A stretch of DNA of 64,000 nt from Luidia sarsii. Taxonomy: Eukaryota; Echinodermata; Asteroidea; Paxillosida; Luidiidae. A model generated the notes under the pieces. The model was not told the origin of the DNA, did no database searches, and worked only from the letters and a program-made list of their open reading frames with translations. Location: contig OX465119.1 in the NCBI GenBank assembly GCA_949987565.1, positions 6,484,694 through 6,548,693 of the forward strand, given 5' to 3'. Below are positions 36,010 to 47,573 of the stretch, piece by piece. The translations under genes and the position numbers were made by a program. The stretch's first letter is position 1. Every line of letters starts with the position of its first letter.

Positions 36010-37666
36010 AACCACCAGCACCTCGGGCCGCTCGTGGTAGGCCCCGTCAGCGCACGGCAGCAACTCGTGGCAGGGTAGGTAACACTAGAAATGTAGCATG
36101 CAAAAAGTGGAAAGATGTCACTGGATCCCAGAACGATTCGACCAGCTCATCATTTAGATGTTACTGCCAAAAACCCGGGTGTAAATGCAAACTTAGATGC
36201 AGACTCGACTCCACTCGACTGTTTGTTTGAGCTTCTGACGGATGATGTTGTGCAGAGCCTGATTCAGATGATCAACGACTTCGCTGACTATAAGACTAGG
36301 ATCAACAACCCGCCCAAACGCAGATCAGTATATCGGGCCTGGAAACCAGTGACCAGCCATGAACTGATGAAATTCTTCGCAGTTCTGATTGCCATGGGCC
36401 TTGACAAGCGCCCCTCCGTCAAAGATTACTGGTCAAGATCACCGATCTACTACACGCCATGGTACAGCCAGATGTTCCCACGTGATCGATTTGAGGCTAT
36501 ATATCATACCATGCTCCATGCTTCGGACATCGACTCTCAGTCAAAGGAGAAGATTGAGCCCTTTGTCAATGTGCTTCTCGGTAAGTTTCAGGCAGCCTTT
36601 TACCCATATGAAAATGTGGCGATAGATGAAATGGTGATCGGATGGAAGGGTCGCTGGAAATATAAGCAGTACAATGCATCTAAGCCAAAGAAGCACCACA
36701 TCAAGACATTTGGCTTGTGTGACAGCACTACTGGGTATGTTATGAACATTCTCATTTATTTCGGGAAAGAAACAGCCTACAATCCAAACCTGGATCCTGC
36801 AAGTGGCCAAGCGGAGAAAATGTTTGAGTATCTACTACGACCCCTTGGGAAAGGCCACCATATATTTGCTGATCGGTATTATTCATCTGATAAACTGATC
36901 ACATACCTGTCCACCCAGCAGATGTACTACACTGGCACATTGAATGTCAATAGGAAGAATTTCCCACAAGAGATAAAAAATATCAAGCTAAAGCATCGCG
37001 AGGCAAAATTCTATCGCACTGATGATGACGGCACACTCTGCGTAGCATGGCGGGATAAAAAAGCACACAAACCATGCATTTTAGTCTCAACAAAGGCTAC
37101 AGTTGGGACTGTGAAAGTGACGAGGAAACGAGTGGAAAAAGTCATGATGCCTACTGTTGTGCAGGACTACAACATGTCCATGAACGGTTGCGACCGAGTT
37201 GACCAGACCGTGGCATATTATATGGCCAATTTTTCCGTAAGACACGGAAATGGTGGAAGCGCATCTTCTTCTGGCTTCTTGAAATCTGCCAATCAAATGC
37301 ATACATCTTGTATACGCTTGTACAGCAATATCCAAATAGTAACATGAGCCTCCACAGTTTCAAGCAAGATCTCATCAAAGCCTTCAGTGCTACAGATGCA
37401 GTCACTGCCCCCCCTCCCCCCCCCCCCCAGATGAGCCTGAGGTTCGAGTTGGTGGTCCAAGGGAAGGCAATCCTGTCCAGCGCCTTCAAGGAAACAAACA
37501 CCTGGTGGACAAAGTGAAGAGGGACACAAACTGTGTTGTCTGCAGCACACTTGAGGACCGGAAGAGGACAACCTACATCTGTACTGGTTGCACTAACAAA
37601 CCCCATCTCCATCCTTCAGAATGTTTCAGAATGTATCATTCTTCAGCACATATAGACACAGACTGA
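36010..37666 (+). CDS. piggyBac-family transposase, frameshifted
   Basis: piggyBac transposases cut and paste DNA at TTAA with a DDD/DDE RNase-H domain. The longest intact frame is 36115-37347 (410 residues). It contains WKPVTSHELMKFFAVLIAMG, the first catalytic Asp in AIDEMVIGWKGR (about 36620), the second in FADRYYSS (about 36868) and the third in NGCDRVDQ (about 37187). A shift in a T run near 37230 moves the frame to KTRKWWKRIFFWLLEIC, which is the expected continuation. A second shift in a C run near 37415-37428 restores RLQGNKHL and a Cys/His-rich tail (CVVC...CTGC...CFRMYH) ending at stop 37664. Upstream of 36115 another frame is open from about 36000 with a basic RGRPRQRT stretch and KKWKDVTG, so the true amino end is further 5' and needs a third one-base correction. 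Without these indels it looks complete except for an acidic start, perhaps at 29075. Confidence 0.92.
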
Positions 37667-38699
37667 GGTATTTCTTTCACTGCTGCAATGGCGGATTCGC
37701 GGAATGGAGGAGTACACAGACAGTGACAGTCGCACCATGGTCCGAGGGGCAAGTCACCATGATTGTGGTCCAGTCACGTGGTCAAATTACAAAGCTTGGG
37801 ACCAACAATTGTAACGGAGGTTCAATTCCAAGAGTAAACTGATGTCGTCTAGATAACAGAGTCATAGTACATGCAATTTCAATTGTATGATTCATTATCA
37901 TTGACGTCACACATTCAAAATCATACTTCACTTTTAGCCCATCTTTACATCTGCACATAAGTTACCCCTAAAAAAATCATCAGAAATTTTCCAAACAGAG
38001 GGCCTACATAGTCAGGTATGTTTGTCAGTCACATTGCATTATTGCATTTTTTTCCCCGACAAACCTTTTTAGATAACATTTGCTTACAACACAAGTCTTG
38101 TCTCATAAAAAAGTGTGCTCAGAACAAGGTGCATATAATGTGCATATAATTATGCCATAATTTTGGTTTCTTGATGGCCATAAAGCATGTATGTTGTCAA
38201 TCCTGTTCAATACCTTGACATGTGCATGAGGATTTTATTTGAAGTAAGAATGGGACTAAAAATCAAAACACATTGCCATCCCCTTGAAAAATAAAATTGC
38301 AAACAGTTTATGTTCTCAAGTAACATTTTGAAACAATGGTATGGCCATCAGTGGTCACACCTATATCATATAACACATCGAAATAAAGCTGATGAAGTAC
38401 ATGTACTAAATGTGAATATATAGGGTTGACCAATAATGACCATGAAAAAAAAATGTTGAAAAAAAAAGTGTTGGAAAAAATATTGATTTTTTTTTTAATT
38501 TTCAACAAACAATTTTTTTTTTCATATGGCCATAATTAGTTCACACATAATTATATAATTGCATTCAGTACTTCATCAGCTTTATTTTGATAAAAAAATT
38601 GTGCTACAATTTGCAGGTAAAGGTAAGTTATGATATTTTATCCACACTGTCCCATTGTTTCTAATATTTGACCAAATTAATTCCGTACAGACATGCGCA
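37667..38699. other. Non-coding 3' flank of the piggyBac gene
   Basis: No gene seen. TACATGTA words and several long T or A runs (about 38450-38520) are present. A segment with AAAGCTGATGAAGTACATG (about 38386) has an inverted partner GTACTTCATCAGCTTTATTT (about 38569). The 180-base hairpin this allows may mark a small palindromic insertion. Confidence 0.5.
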
Positions 38700-40197
38700 T
38701 TAATTCTGTAGTGAAAGAGTTAAGAAACACCCTCCGGGGCCAAAATGCCATGACGCAATCGTGACGTCATCAAAATGCGTCAAACTGACGTCAACCAAAA
38801 TGCGTATTTTTAAAACACATATTTGCCACAGGTCAATCTTTTCGAAATTTGATGGGCATTTAGCTATTGGGCTAGACATTCTAAATCCTGAGTTTCGAAG
38901 CAATTGACCATTGTTCAGAATTATTATGATTTTTTAAAAAATATAATGAAGTCCCATAGACTTTGTGCACAAAATATGCACATGCGTATTGGGGTAGGAA
39001 TGGAGGTTACGGGTTCAAATCCCGTTGATGTCAATTTTTTTTATCAATTTTTTTTTTTTTTTTTTTAGAGGACCAGATGCGGAAAAGCTTTATGTTCTCT
39101 TTGCCAACAGACATAAATCTCTAGTTGTTTTTTTTAGCTTTTCCGCCGCGAAGCGGAAAAGCTATTGTTGTTGTTCTGTCTTTTTTTTGTCTTCTTCTTC
39201 CTTTTCTTATCGGAAAAATCCTGTACACTTTGTACATGGAATTTATGATCTCCATTTTGGCCATTGAACACACTTTGATTTTTTTCAAACTTGACAAATG
39301 CATAGAGCCTTTGTGAAGTTGTGCACAGTTGTCTTTGAAACTTCGTGACGTCACCAAGTGTCACGTGACAGCACTTTAAAGGAGCAAATTTCAAACTCCA
39401 ATAAAAGCAAAAATAGAATTTTGTTTGGTTTTAATTTTGCAGTATATCTAAGTTGGGAAGAGGTGTACACAAAAATTACCCTCATTTGATCATGACGTCA
39501 TCTCATGAATATTAATGAGGTTATGAACTTTTAAGATTGTAACATTCAATTGAGCATATTTGGCCAACGGAACAAGATTTTAAAAAAAAATTTTGTTAAT
39601 ATCTATTGGGGATGTAGTTTAGAAATACCCTCCGGGGCCAAAATGCCATGACGCAATCGTGACGTCATCAAAATGCGTGTTTTTAAAACACATATTAGCC
39701 AATGCTCAATCTTCTTGAAATTTAGTGGGCAGTTAGCTATTGGGCTAGACATTTAAAATCCTGAGGTTGGAACCAATCGACCATTGTTCAGAATTATTAT
39801 GATTTTTACAATATTACAATGAGGTCCCTTACACTTTGTGCACAAAATATGCACGTGCAGGTTTTTTTTTTTTTTTTTTTAAAGAAACCAGATCCGTAAA
39901 AGCGTTATGTTCTGTTAGCAGACAGACATAAATCTCTAGTTTTGTCTTCTTCCTTTTCTAATCGGAAAAATCCCATAGACTTTGTACATGGAATATACGA
40001 TCGCCATTTTGGCCATTGAACACACTTGGATTTTTTTCAAACTTGACAAATGCATAGAGCCTTTGCTGAAGTTGTGCACAGTTGTCTTTAAAACTTCGTG
40101 ACGTCACCACGTGTCACGTGACTGCGCTTTAAAGGGGCAAATTTTGAACTCCAATAAAAGCAAAAGTAGAAGTTCGTTTGGTTTCAATTTTGCTATA
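38700..40197 (+). repeat. R repeats, two full-size copies plus a left part
   Basis: Starts within the unit at AAGAAACACCCTCCGGGGCC, continues through complete landmarks with unit starts near 39185 and 39945, and is cut at 40197 by the next element. A single AGCTTTTCCGCCGCGAAGCG hairpin (39133-39165) sits at a unit boundary. This links the hairpin array at 7845-8092, also at the head of an R unit, to the R family. Confidence 0.85.
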
Positions 40198-40309
40198 TAG
40201 TTGATAACGAAAGTATTTGGACCCGCGCGCGTGTATGCGCAATATGCGCGTGGCCCCATAGATGGTGCATTACAAATATTGTAAGTGGCTTAGGGGGACG
40301 CATAGCAAC

Positions 40310-40690
40310 CGGCAGGGCCCGCGCGGGCCCGCGCGCTAAAGTCGTGGGCTTTTGAGGTAAGTGCGGGGGGGGGGGGCGTGGCTCGAGCTAAGGGGGGTTT
40401 ACGCGCACCCCGCGCGCTAAAGTCGTGGGCTTTTGAGGTAAGTGCGTGGGGGCGTGGCTCGATCTAAGGGGGTTTACGCGCACCCTGGCGCTAAAGTCGT
40501 GGGCTTTTGAGGTAAGTGCGGGGGGCGTGGCTCGAGCTAAGGGGGAGTTTACACGCACCCCGCGCGCTAAAGTCGTGGGTCCGCGAGGCTAGGGCGCGGG
40601 GGCGTGGCACGCGCTAAAGTGGGGGGAATCCACCGCACCACACACATAAATTCGTGGGTCTGCGGGGTAAATGCGCGGGGGCGTGACAAG
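40310..40690 (+). repeat. GC-rich tandem repeat, period about 75-80
   Basis: GCTAAAGTCGTGGG recurs at 40335, 40416, 40490 and 40566, with a degenerate fifth copy after that. Units share CTTTTGAGGTAAGTGCG, GGGGCGTGGCTCGA and TTTACGCGCACCC. It lies just inside the left end of the 3.5-kb element. CG density is far above that of the surroundings. Confidence 0.88.
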
Positions 40691-41397
40691 CACGGGGAGG
40701 GGGGGGGGTTCTCCACGCCGGTGGCGGCCGCTAGCTAAATGCGTGGACGAATCAGAACTCAGTGCGGCCCAGATCAAAACGCTGTAGTAACGGTGCCGAA
40801 AATTCAACTGTACACCTTATAGGTTGGCCGAATCCAGCCAATAAGACAGCCGTACTTAATCTTCAACGTACAGGAGTACCGACAGTTCCCAGCTTTCTCT
40901 GTGTACACCGCCACGGCTTTTCATGTCGACCTCAAAGGTTGCGGTATAAAATTCTCTCCCACTCATCCTGCACACACACCCCCTTTCTGGCCAGTTTTCT
41001 GGGGGTGCGGGCGGTCTCAACTCTCAATTGAATCACCTTCACCCTACCAGCTTTACTCTTTGTCCTTTGTTTCTCATCCGTGTCCTATTCACTCTCTTTC
41101 CCCTTCCTTCGTGTACATGTATCTGTTGTCACTCTGCCTTTGAGAAAGGTCCAGCTAGGATCGAAACGTCAGGCCCACTAAATTTTAAATCACCTTCTGT
41201 TAGAAAAAAGTGGTCGAAATGACTTGATGGAGGGATGACGTTGACGTGGACTAGAAATTTAATATTCCCACTCTTAGTCCATGACAGGACCAGTTTTTCT
41301 TCCGACACCCAACACAGTAGGCAAATAGCGTGAACTCTGGCTCTGATGTTTCAGCTAGTTTAGCAACAAACGAAAACGAAACGAAAACCACAGCACT

Positions 41398-41715
41398 ATG
41401 TGGCTAGAACTATACAGGTTGGAAAAAAATCCCATCACAGAGAAAGTCGAGGAGTATCTTTTTACAAGAAATCCGCCCATTTCATTGGCTAGAAGCTCTT
41501 CTCCCTGTCAGATGCAGACGGTGAACCCAGCAGCGAACGCCATCCAGGAAATATCGGCTGGCAAACTCAAAGAAATTGCCGCCACCGCCCCCCCCCCCCA
41601 ACCTATTAACAATGGGTCCACGGACGTCGGACGCCAGGGGATTATTTTCCGGTCGGAGGGTACTTTTAATTCTCGGGACGTGAATATTTACTTCCCAAGT
41701 TCCAAGGGATCGTAA
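41398..41715 (+). CDS. Unrecognised 105-residue ORF
   Basis: The frame has an ATG start and a TAA-type end and includes a Pro stretch from a C run. I recognise no family. Its last part, encoding EGTFNSRDVNIYF, is repeated as non-coding sequence at about 42470 and 43270 (CTTTTAATTCTCGGGACGTG). The repeat unit therefore descends from this region, or the ORF is accidental. A gene is possible but weakly supported. Confidence 0.25.
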   Translation: MWLELYRLEKNPITEKVEEYLFTRNPPISLARSSSPCQMQTVNPAANAIQEISAGKLKEIAATAPPPQPINNGSTDVGRQGIIFRSEGTFNSRDVNIYFPSSKGS

Positions 41716-41799
41716 CCATTTATGGAGATAATCCAGACATGCAACTTGGACATTAATTTGGGTGTTTAATTTTTGTCCAAGCCTATGGAACCTGAGGCT

Positions 41800-43680
41800 A
41801 CCTCTGAAGATGTGAATTGTGAATTCTTAGGATGTATGTTAAGCCTTTCCCCCTGCTGCAACCCTTTTTGGTTTGGATTCTTAGCAGGCGGGATGTGAAG
41901 TTATATCTGGAATCTTTGATAGTAGTACATGTACAACTTTATTCTTTTTGGCCACTTTCCGATGTATTAAAACCCCGCAACATTCATTCGAATTTGATGA
42001 CATGAGCCTGGATCAAAGCCTTTAAACCATGCAAGAGATTCCTGGTAATGGTCCCCTTAAATAAATAAAAGGGGATCGAAACAACAACGGAAAATTATGG
42101 TTTAGTAATTTTGTCTACTGTAATTTACGGAGGCATCGTACAGTGTACATGCACATTTTGTACATGTATACATGTACATGTACATTGTATGTACTGTAGT
42201 ATAGTACATAGCGTGTCCCTGCACACAACCCGTGCTCAACAAGCTGCTGTTCTAGTTCTGATAATGTATAACATTTTCTAGAGCGCGCGAGCTCAATTGA
42301 TTTGCATGCATTGGCCATACGTTTGACCTCTGACCACAAAGTTTTTTAGGGTTGCTGCACGGACGTGTATATTATACACGTCCGTGGGTTGCTGGCATAG
42401 AATAATCTCTGCTGATTCATTGAATTGCATCATAGACTTGGAGGGATCTGAACACCTATGTACTGTACTTTTAATTCTCGGGACGTGAATATTTACCTCT
42501 GAAGATGTGAATTGCGAATTCTTAGGATATATGTTAAGCATTTTCCCCCTGCTGCAACCCTTTTTGGTTTGGATTCTTAGCAGGCGGGATGTGAAATTAT
42601 ATCTGGAAACTTTGATGGTCAAATTTAATAATAGAAAAACATGTACAACTTTAATCTTTTTTGGCCACTTTCCGATGTATCAACCCCCCGCAACATTCAT
42701 TTGATTTTGATGACATGAGCCTAGATCAAAGCCTTTAAACCATGCACGAGATTCCTGGTAATGGTCACCTTGAATTAATAAAAGGGGATCAAAACAACAA
42801 CGGAAAATTCTGGATTAGTATTTTTTTTTATCTACTGTCATTTTACGGAGGCATTGTACAGTGTACATGTACATGTACATTGTACACCGTACATGTACAT
42901 GTACATGTATAATTATGTACAGTACATGAACATGTACATTACATACCCTGTACAGTATTAATGTTATGTACTGTATGTACTGTAGTACATAGCGCGTCCC
43001 TGCATTAAATTCGTGTATACCATAACCCGTGCTCAACAAGCTGCTGTTCTAGTTCTGATAATGTATAACATTTTCTAGAGCGCGCGAGCTCAATTGATTT
43101 GCATGCATTGGCCATACGTTTGACCTCTGACCACAAAGTTTTTTGGGGTTGCTGCACGGACGTACATGTACATTATACATGTCCGTGGATTGCGGGCGTA
43201 GAATAATCTCTGCTGATTCATTGAATTGCATCATAGACATTGAGGGACCTGAACGCCTATGTACTGTACTTTTAATTCTCGGGACGTGAATATTTATCTC
43301 TGAAGATGTGAATTGCGAATTCTTAGGATATATGTTAAGCCTTTTCCCCCTGCTGCAACCCTTTTTGGTTTGGATTCTTAGCAGGCAGGATGTGAAATTA
43401 TATCTGGAAACTTTGATGGTCAAACTTAATAATAGAAGTACATGTACAACTTTAATCTTTTTTAGCCACTTTCCGATGTATCAACCCCCCGCAACATTCA
43501 TTCGATTTTGATGACATGAGTCTGGATCAAAGCCTTTAAACCATGCACGAGATTCCTGGTAATGGTCACCTTAAATAAATAAAAGGGGATCAAAACAACA
43601 ACGGCAAATTCTAGATTAGTATTTTTTTTTTTTTTATCTACTGTCATTTTACGGAGGCATTGTACATGTACATGTACACC
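41800..43680. repeat. Three direct copies of a 0.7-0.8-kb unit
   Basis: CAACCCTTTTTGGTTTGGAT recurs at about 41859, 42557 and 43357. Each time it is followed by AGCAGGCGGGATGTGAA-type sequence, CCGCAACATTCATT, AAAGGGGATC and a TACATGTA run, and (in the last two) preceded by TTGCATGCATTGGCCATACG. The units also carry GATAATGTATAACATTTTCT, which occurs in the spacer of the 15-kb palindrome near 15437, so the two elements share sequence modules. Confidence 0.8.
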
Positions 43681-43705
43681 GTACAAATACTTTCGTTACC
43701 AACTG

Positions 43706-44601
43706 TATATCTAAGTTGGGAAGAGGTGTATCCAAAAATTGCCCTCATTCGATCGTGATGTCATTTCATGAATATTAATGAGGTCATGAACTTTTCAGAT
43801 TTCACCATTCAATTGAGCATATTTGGCCACCGGAGCGAGATTTTTTTGATTATTTAGTTTATATCTATTGGGGATGTAGTTAAGAAACACCCTCCGGGGC
43901 CAAAATGCCATGACGCAATTGTGACGTCATCAAAATCCATGTTTTTAAAACACATATTAGCCAATGCTCAATCTTCTTGAAATTTGGTGGGCAGTTAGCT
44001 ATTGGGCTAGACATTCAAGTTCCTGAGTTTAGAACCAATCGACCATTGTTCAGAATTATTATGATTTTTTGAATAATATAATGAGGTCCCATACACTTTG
44101 TGCACAAAATATGCGGGTGCGTTTTGGGGTAGAAATGGAGATTATGAGTTCGAATCCCACTGATTTTGAATTTTATTATTTTTTTTTAAGAGAACCAGAT
44201 GCGGAAAAGCGTTATGTTCTGTTAGCAAACAGACATAAATCTCTATTTTTGTTTTCTTTTTCTGGTCGGAAAAATCCCATAGACAAAGTGTCTTCTTCCT
44301 TTTCTTATCGGAAAAATCCTGTACACTTTGTACATGGAATTTATGATCTCCATTTTGGCCATTGAACACACTTTGATTTTTTTCAAACTTGACAAATGCA
44401 TATAGCTCTTGCTGAAGTTGTGCACAATTGTCTTTAAAACTTTATGACGTCACCACGTGTCACGTGACAGCGGGGTAGGAATGGGGGGTACGGGTTCGAA
44501 ACCCGTTGATGTCAATTTTTTTTATTTTTTATTTTTTTTAAGAGAACCAGATGCGAAAAAGCGTTATGTTCTGTTTGCCAACAGACATAAATCTCTAGGT
44601 C
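43706..44601 (+). repeat. R repeat, continuation and a rearranged copy
   Basis: Picks up at TATATCTAAGTTGGG after the 3.5-kb element and runs to AAATCTCTA. At 44470 a CACGTGACAGCGG segment jumps directly to GGGGTAGGAATGG, an internal deletion of about 400 bases. The DIRS element begins immediately after ACATAAATCTCTAG. Confidence 0.85.
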
Positions 44602-44730
44602 TACTGCGTTAAACTTACCCAAATAGATTGTTAGATATCACGCTAAGCTTTTGATCAACTGGACTGTGCCCTCTATATCCCACAATGCCTAGCGGTGCCA
44701 CGCCCGAGATCATCCTTCTTTTTCTTAGCG
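44602..44730 (+). repeat. Left inverted terminal repeat of DIRS element
   Basis: Complementary to 50793-50947 with few mismatches, apart from a 27-base segment present only on the right. It directly abuts the R repeat. Confidence 0.88.
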
Positions 44731-45612
44731 TTAGACAGACCGGACGTGTATTTTTAAAAAAAATTTTCCCACTCCATCGCTGAGTTTTTCTGTGTTATAA
44801 GATCAACTGTAAGAATATACATTAAGTGTTTACTTCAAACTCGTCGATCCAAAATTCTGGTTAGGGATTCTTCGTTCATTTCCAATAGAACGTTATTTTC
44901 GAGCTACACCCGTGCAGTCTGCTTACGGGGTCCCGGGACTGCCAGTACGGCCAGGCAGGCTCGCCATTTCCGGGGGTAGACCAACGGCCAAGCGGTCCCG
45001 CTTTATGTTTCTTCCTTGTTTTTGGGGTCAAAGTAGTCCCCGTCTTAACTGATTTATTTAATTTAAACAAAAAAAATATAAAAAGTAATAATAACGAACG
45101 GCGTAGGGGGAAAACTCACTCCCCCTCAGAGCCCATTTTTCCCTGTTGTTTTTTCCCAGGGGAGAGGTCGGTCGGAGCATCGCCTTTCCCATTCCGGGGC
45201 GTTAGCCGCCTCATCGAGGCCCCCGTTTGCGAAACGGAGTTTTCCAGACGGGGGCTAACACCGTACTAAGTACGCACTTTGAGCCTTGTTGGGGGAGCAC
45301 TCCTTTCCCCCTCTGAAGCTCAAATTCCTTGGCCGTTAAAACACCAACAGGCAGGCCTTTCATAAATCCCAAAGGTAACGACGGACATTCGTACTGCCCT
45401 CTTACCCGGGTTGTTAGCCACCTCAACTGCAGGCCGCAGTGAGGTCCCCGTACGGGAAAAGGGATCCGTTCCTCTCCCAACGGGGGGCTAACCAGACGCG
45501 CCGAACAGGCAGCGGTCGCTGAGCTCAGCTCCTCCGGACCGCTCCCTCGGTGCCGCCGGGCGATCGCCACGGCCCGTGGTCAGTCCCACGGCCGGAACCA
45601 CCGCGCCCCGAC
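44731..45612 (+). other. 5' untranslated region of the DIRS element
   Basis: Lies between the left terminal repeat and the first ATG of the gag-like frame. GC-rich from 45120 onward, with two GGGGAAAA/GGGAGGGG-type and GTTAGCC blocks repeated in diverged form (about 45120-45210 and 45410-45490). No gene was seen. Confidence 0.55.
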
Positions 45613-47560
45613 ATGGCCCAAAAGGGATCCCGGAGGGACAAGTCGTCCCCTGCCCCCACGACCCCGCCAGGGCCGCCTGGCAAAGGGAACACAGCCAAGA
45701 GGACTGGGACACGTTCTACAGCGGGTGGCCTTAGGCGTAAGGCCACGCCGAAAAGCAGGGCCCCACCGGACCCACAATCACCCACGGTGATACCCGAGAC
45801 TGCGGAATCAGTCACCCGTGGTTCACCAGCGGCGGACGCTGCACGCCCGCCCGGGGGAGATTTATCCCAAGGCCGAGCTGGAGCACAGGATAGCAGCACG
45901 GGGCTATTACGACGCCGAGGTTTTCGGCCCCCGCCTGCCATCTCCACACAGAGGCTGCACCCCGATATGCTCAGCACAGAGATTTCTGACTCGGTCGGGC
46001 CCTTATCCAGGGCAAACCCAATCCAGTCCCCAGAGGAACTCGAATCCGAGTACGGACAACTATCGGGGATCCCGGTGGCGGATACCGGTACATCTCCTGC
46101 CAGCACCACCGGCCGTACAAGCAAGAGATATAAACATAAACTGAACGCGTCGTTTTCTTCAGACGAATCCCAGAAGAAGAAAACGCACCGATCCCACCGC
46201 AAGGATGATGGTAAAAGCGTGACCCCTGCGGACCTCATGCTGGCATTCCAAAAACATCAGCAATGCGCTATCGGTTTTAGTGCAACGACGGGATGGACCA
46301 ACCGCGGAATCGCATCACGCACCCCCGGGGGCTACCTTCCCCAATCCACGGTCCCAACTTACCTGGGACGATACGGGACGGGACTGTACCCTACCAGCAA
46401 CATTACCGCCCTGTTCGGGTAACGACACAAGGGGACCCGCTACCCCCCGGACGTGCGTGGCACACACCCGGGTCACCCGCGGAGCTGTCCATTCACCCAT
46501 CCATCACATTCGGCCATTCCGATGCTGAAATGGGAAATGGACAAGATGAGGAACAACCATCAGTGGCCCCATCTCTCGAGATCCCACCGGACGTACCATC
46601 TGACCAGGAGGGATCATTTGATGCAGGCAACCTGTCATCATATGAAACTCAACTCCGCTTAGTCCAGAGAGACATGGTCAGAGTACTGAAGCTCCCATCT
46701 CCAAAGAAAGCAGAGACTGATACATCACACCAGTCTTTCAAACAACGTACGGCCCCAGTAGAGGTGAAATCACCGGCCTTCCCGGAACTCCCATTTGACC
46801 ACCTTTGTGTAGAACGAATGGAAAACCTGGCTAAGGCAAAGACATGGCGTTCCTGCCAGCCTCGGGCACACTCATACTTCCAATTCCCCAGGTCGGATTT
46901 TGAACAGTTCCTACAAGTCCCCAAACTTCCGGACACAGCGAGGGACAAATTATCAGCTGACGGGGGAAAAGTGACACCCAAGTCAGGCTTTACTGATAAA
47001 CAGAAAGCTAAAACAGAAGACCTACTTGTGAGCCTCGATCGGGCTGCTAGGTTTGAAGTCCGGACCACCGCCTCTCTGCTCCTTCTTTGATCTGTGCATG
47101 TGAGGAACAGTCACCAGTCCCCGCCGACTTAATGGTGGCAGCCTTTAAGTGCCTCGATGAAGGGCTACGCACTACCTTGGACCAGTTCACAAGAGTCTCC
47201 TTGCTAGCAACATCTTCGCGCCGGGCAAATGTTCTAAGTGCAATGGATATTCCATTCGAGGGAGTGAAAAATAAACTACAGGATCTGCCCCTGCTGGGGA
47301 CAGACCTTTTTCACAGCCAAAACCTCGCGGACCAGACCCTCCTTTTGTCCCAGGACTTACAAGCCCTTCAAGCCTTTCGGGGGCTCAAAACAACAGGTAC
47401 CAAGAACTTCACCAGGCACCGTTGTTGCAGAAGCACGCCCACAGCAAACCCAACAGCCACGCCCCAACGCCCAATGGGGTACAAGGGGTCGCAGAGGCGG
47501 GCATTCCACCCCCCGGTATTCTGGAGGGTGTCGGCGTTGACTACTCCGATTCACGGTTAG
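45613..47560 (+). CDS. DIRS ORF1 (gag-like), broken in three frames
   Basis: The frame starts at ATG 45613 (MAQKGSRRDKSS) with a Pro/Arg/Lys-rich start, as usual for nucleic-acid-binding capsid-like ORF1 proteins. It is open to 46422, overlaps a second frame that runs to 47090 (PTTKSG-free middle part with LCVERMENLAKAK and FPRSDFEQFLQVP), and continues in a third to about 47400 (ADLMVAAFKCLDEGLRT, FHSQNLADQTLLL). The middle and third parts have the helical character of DIRS gag. Continuity across the one-base shift at about 47085 is convincing; the first junction (46290-46420) is less certain. The role is inferred from position and composition. Confidence 0.7.
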
Positions 47561-47573
47561 CCCCCGCGCTTGG

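Larger units (their letters stand above)
40198..43705. mobile_element. 3.5-kb Tc1/mariner-like non-autonomous element
   Basis: Imperfect inverted ends TAGTTGATAACGAAAGTATT (40198) and the complement of CAGTTGGTAACGAAAGTATT (ending 43705) share about 20 of 23 bases. TA lies on both sides (TATA can also be read). The R repeat resumes at 43706 with TATATCTAAGTTGGG, exactly where it stopped. CAGTTGG...AAAGTATTTGGAC is close to common Tc1 termini. The interior has a GC-rich tandem array, one medium ORF, and three copies of a 0.7-0.8-kb unit, but no transposase. It looks like a non-autonomous element that has captured or amplified other DNA. Confidence 0.85.

Noticed and set aside
41141..41190. GGTCCAGCTAGGATCGAAACGT as a ribozyme-type or retroelement 3' signature (similar word at 26876)
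   Set aside because: The word is shared by two places and recalls tails of Penelope-like or LINE elements, but I could not build a hammerhead core or find a linked reverse transcriptase.
23850..44520. GGTTCGAATCCC-like boxes as tRNA genes
   Set aside because: Only a B-box-like word inside R repeats. No cloverleaf, anticodon stem or acceptable A box was found.
45525..46238. 237-residue minus-strand frame opposite the DIRS gag-like ORF
   Set aside because: GC-rich antisense of a real coding region. No family resemblance and the strand is opposite to the element.
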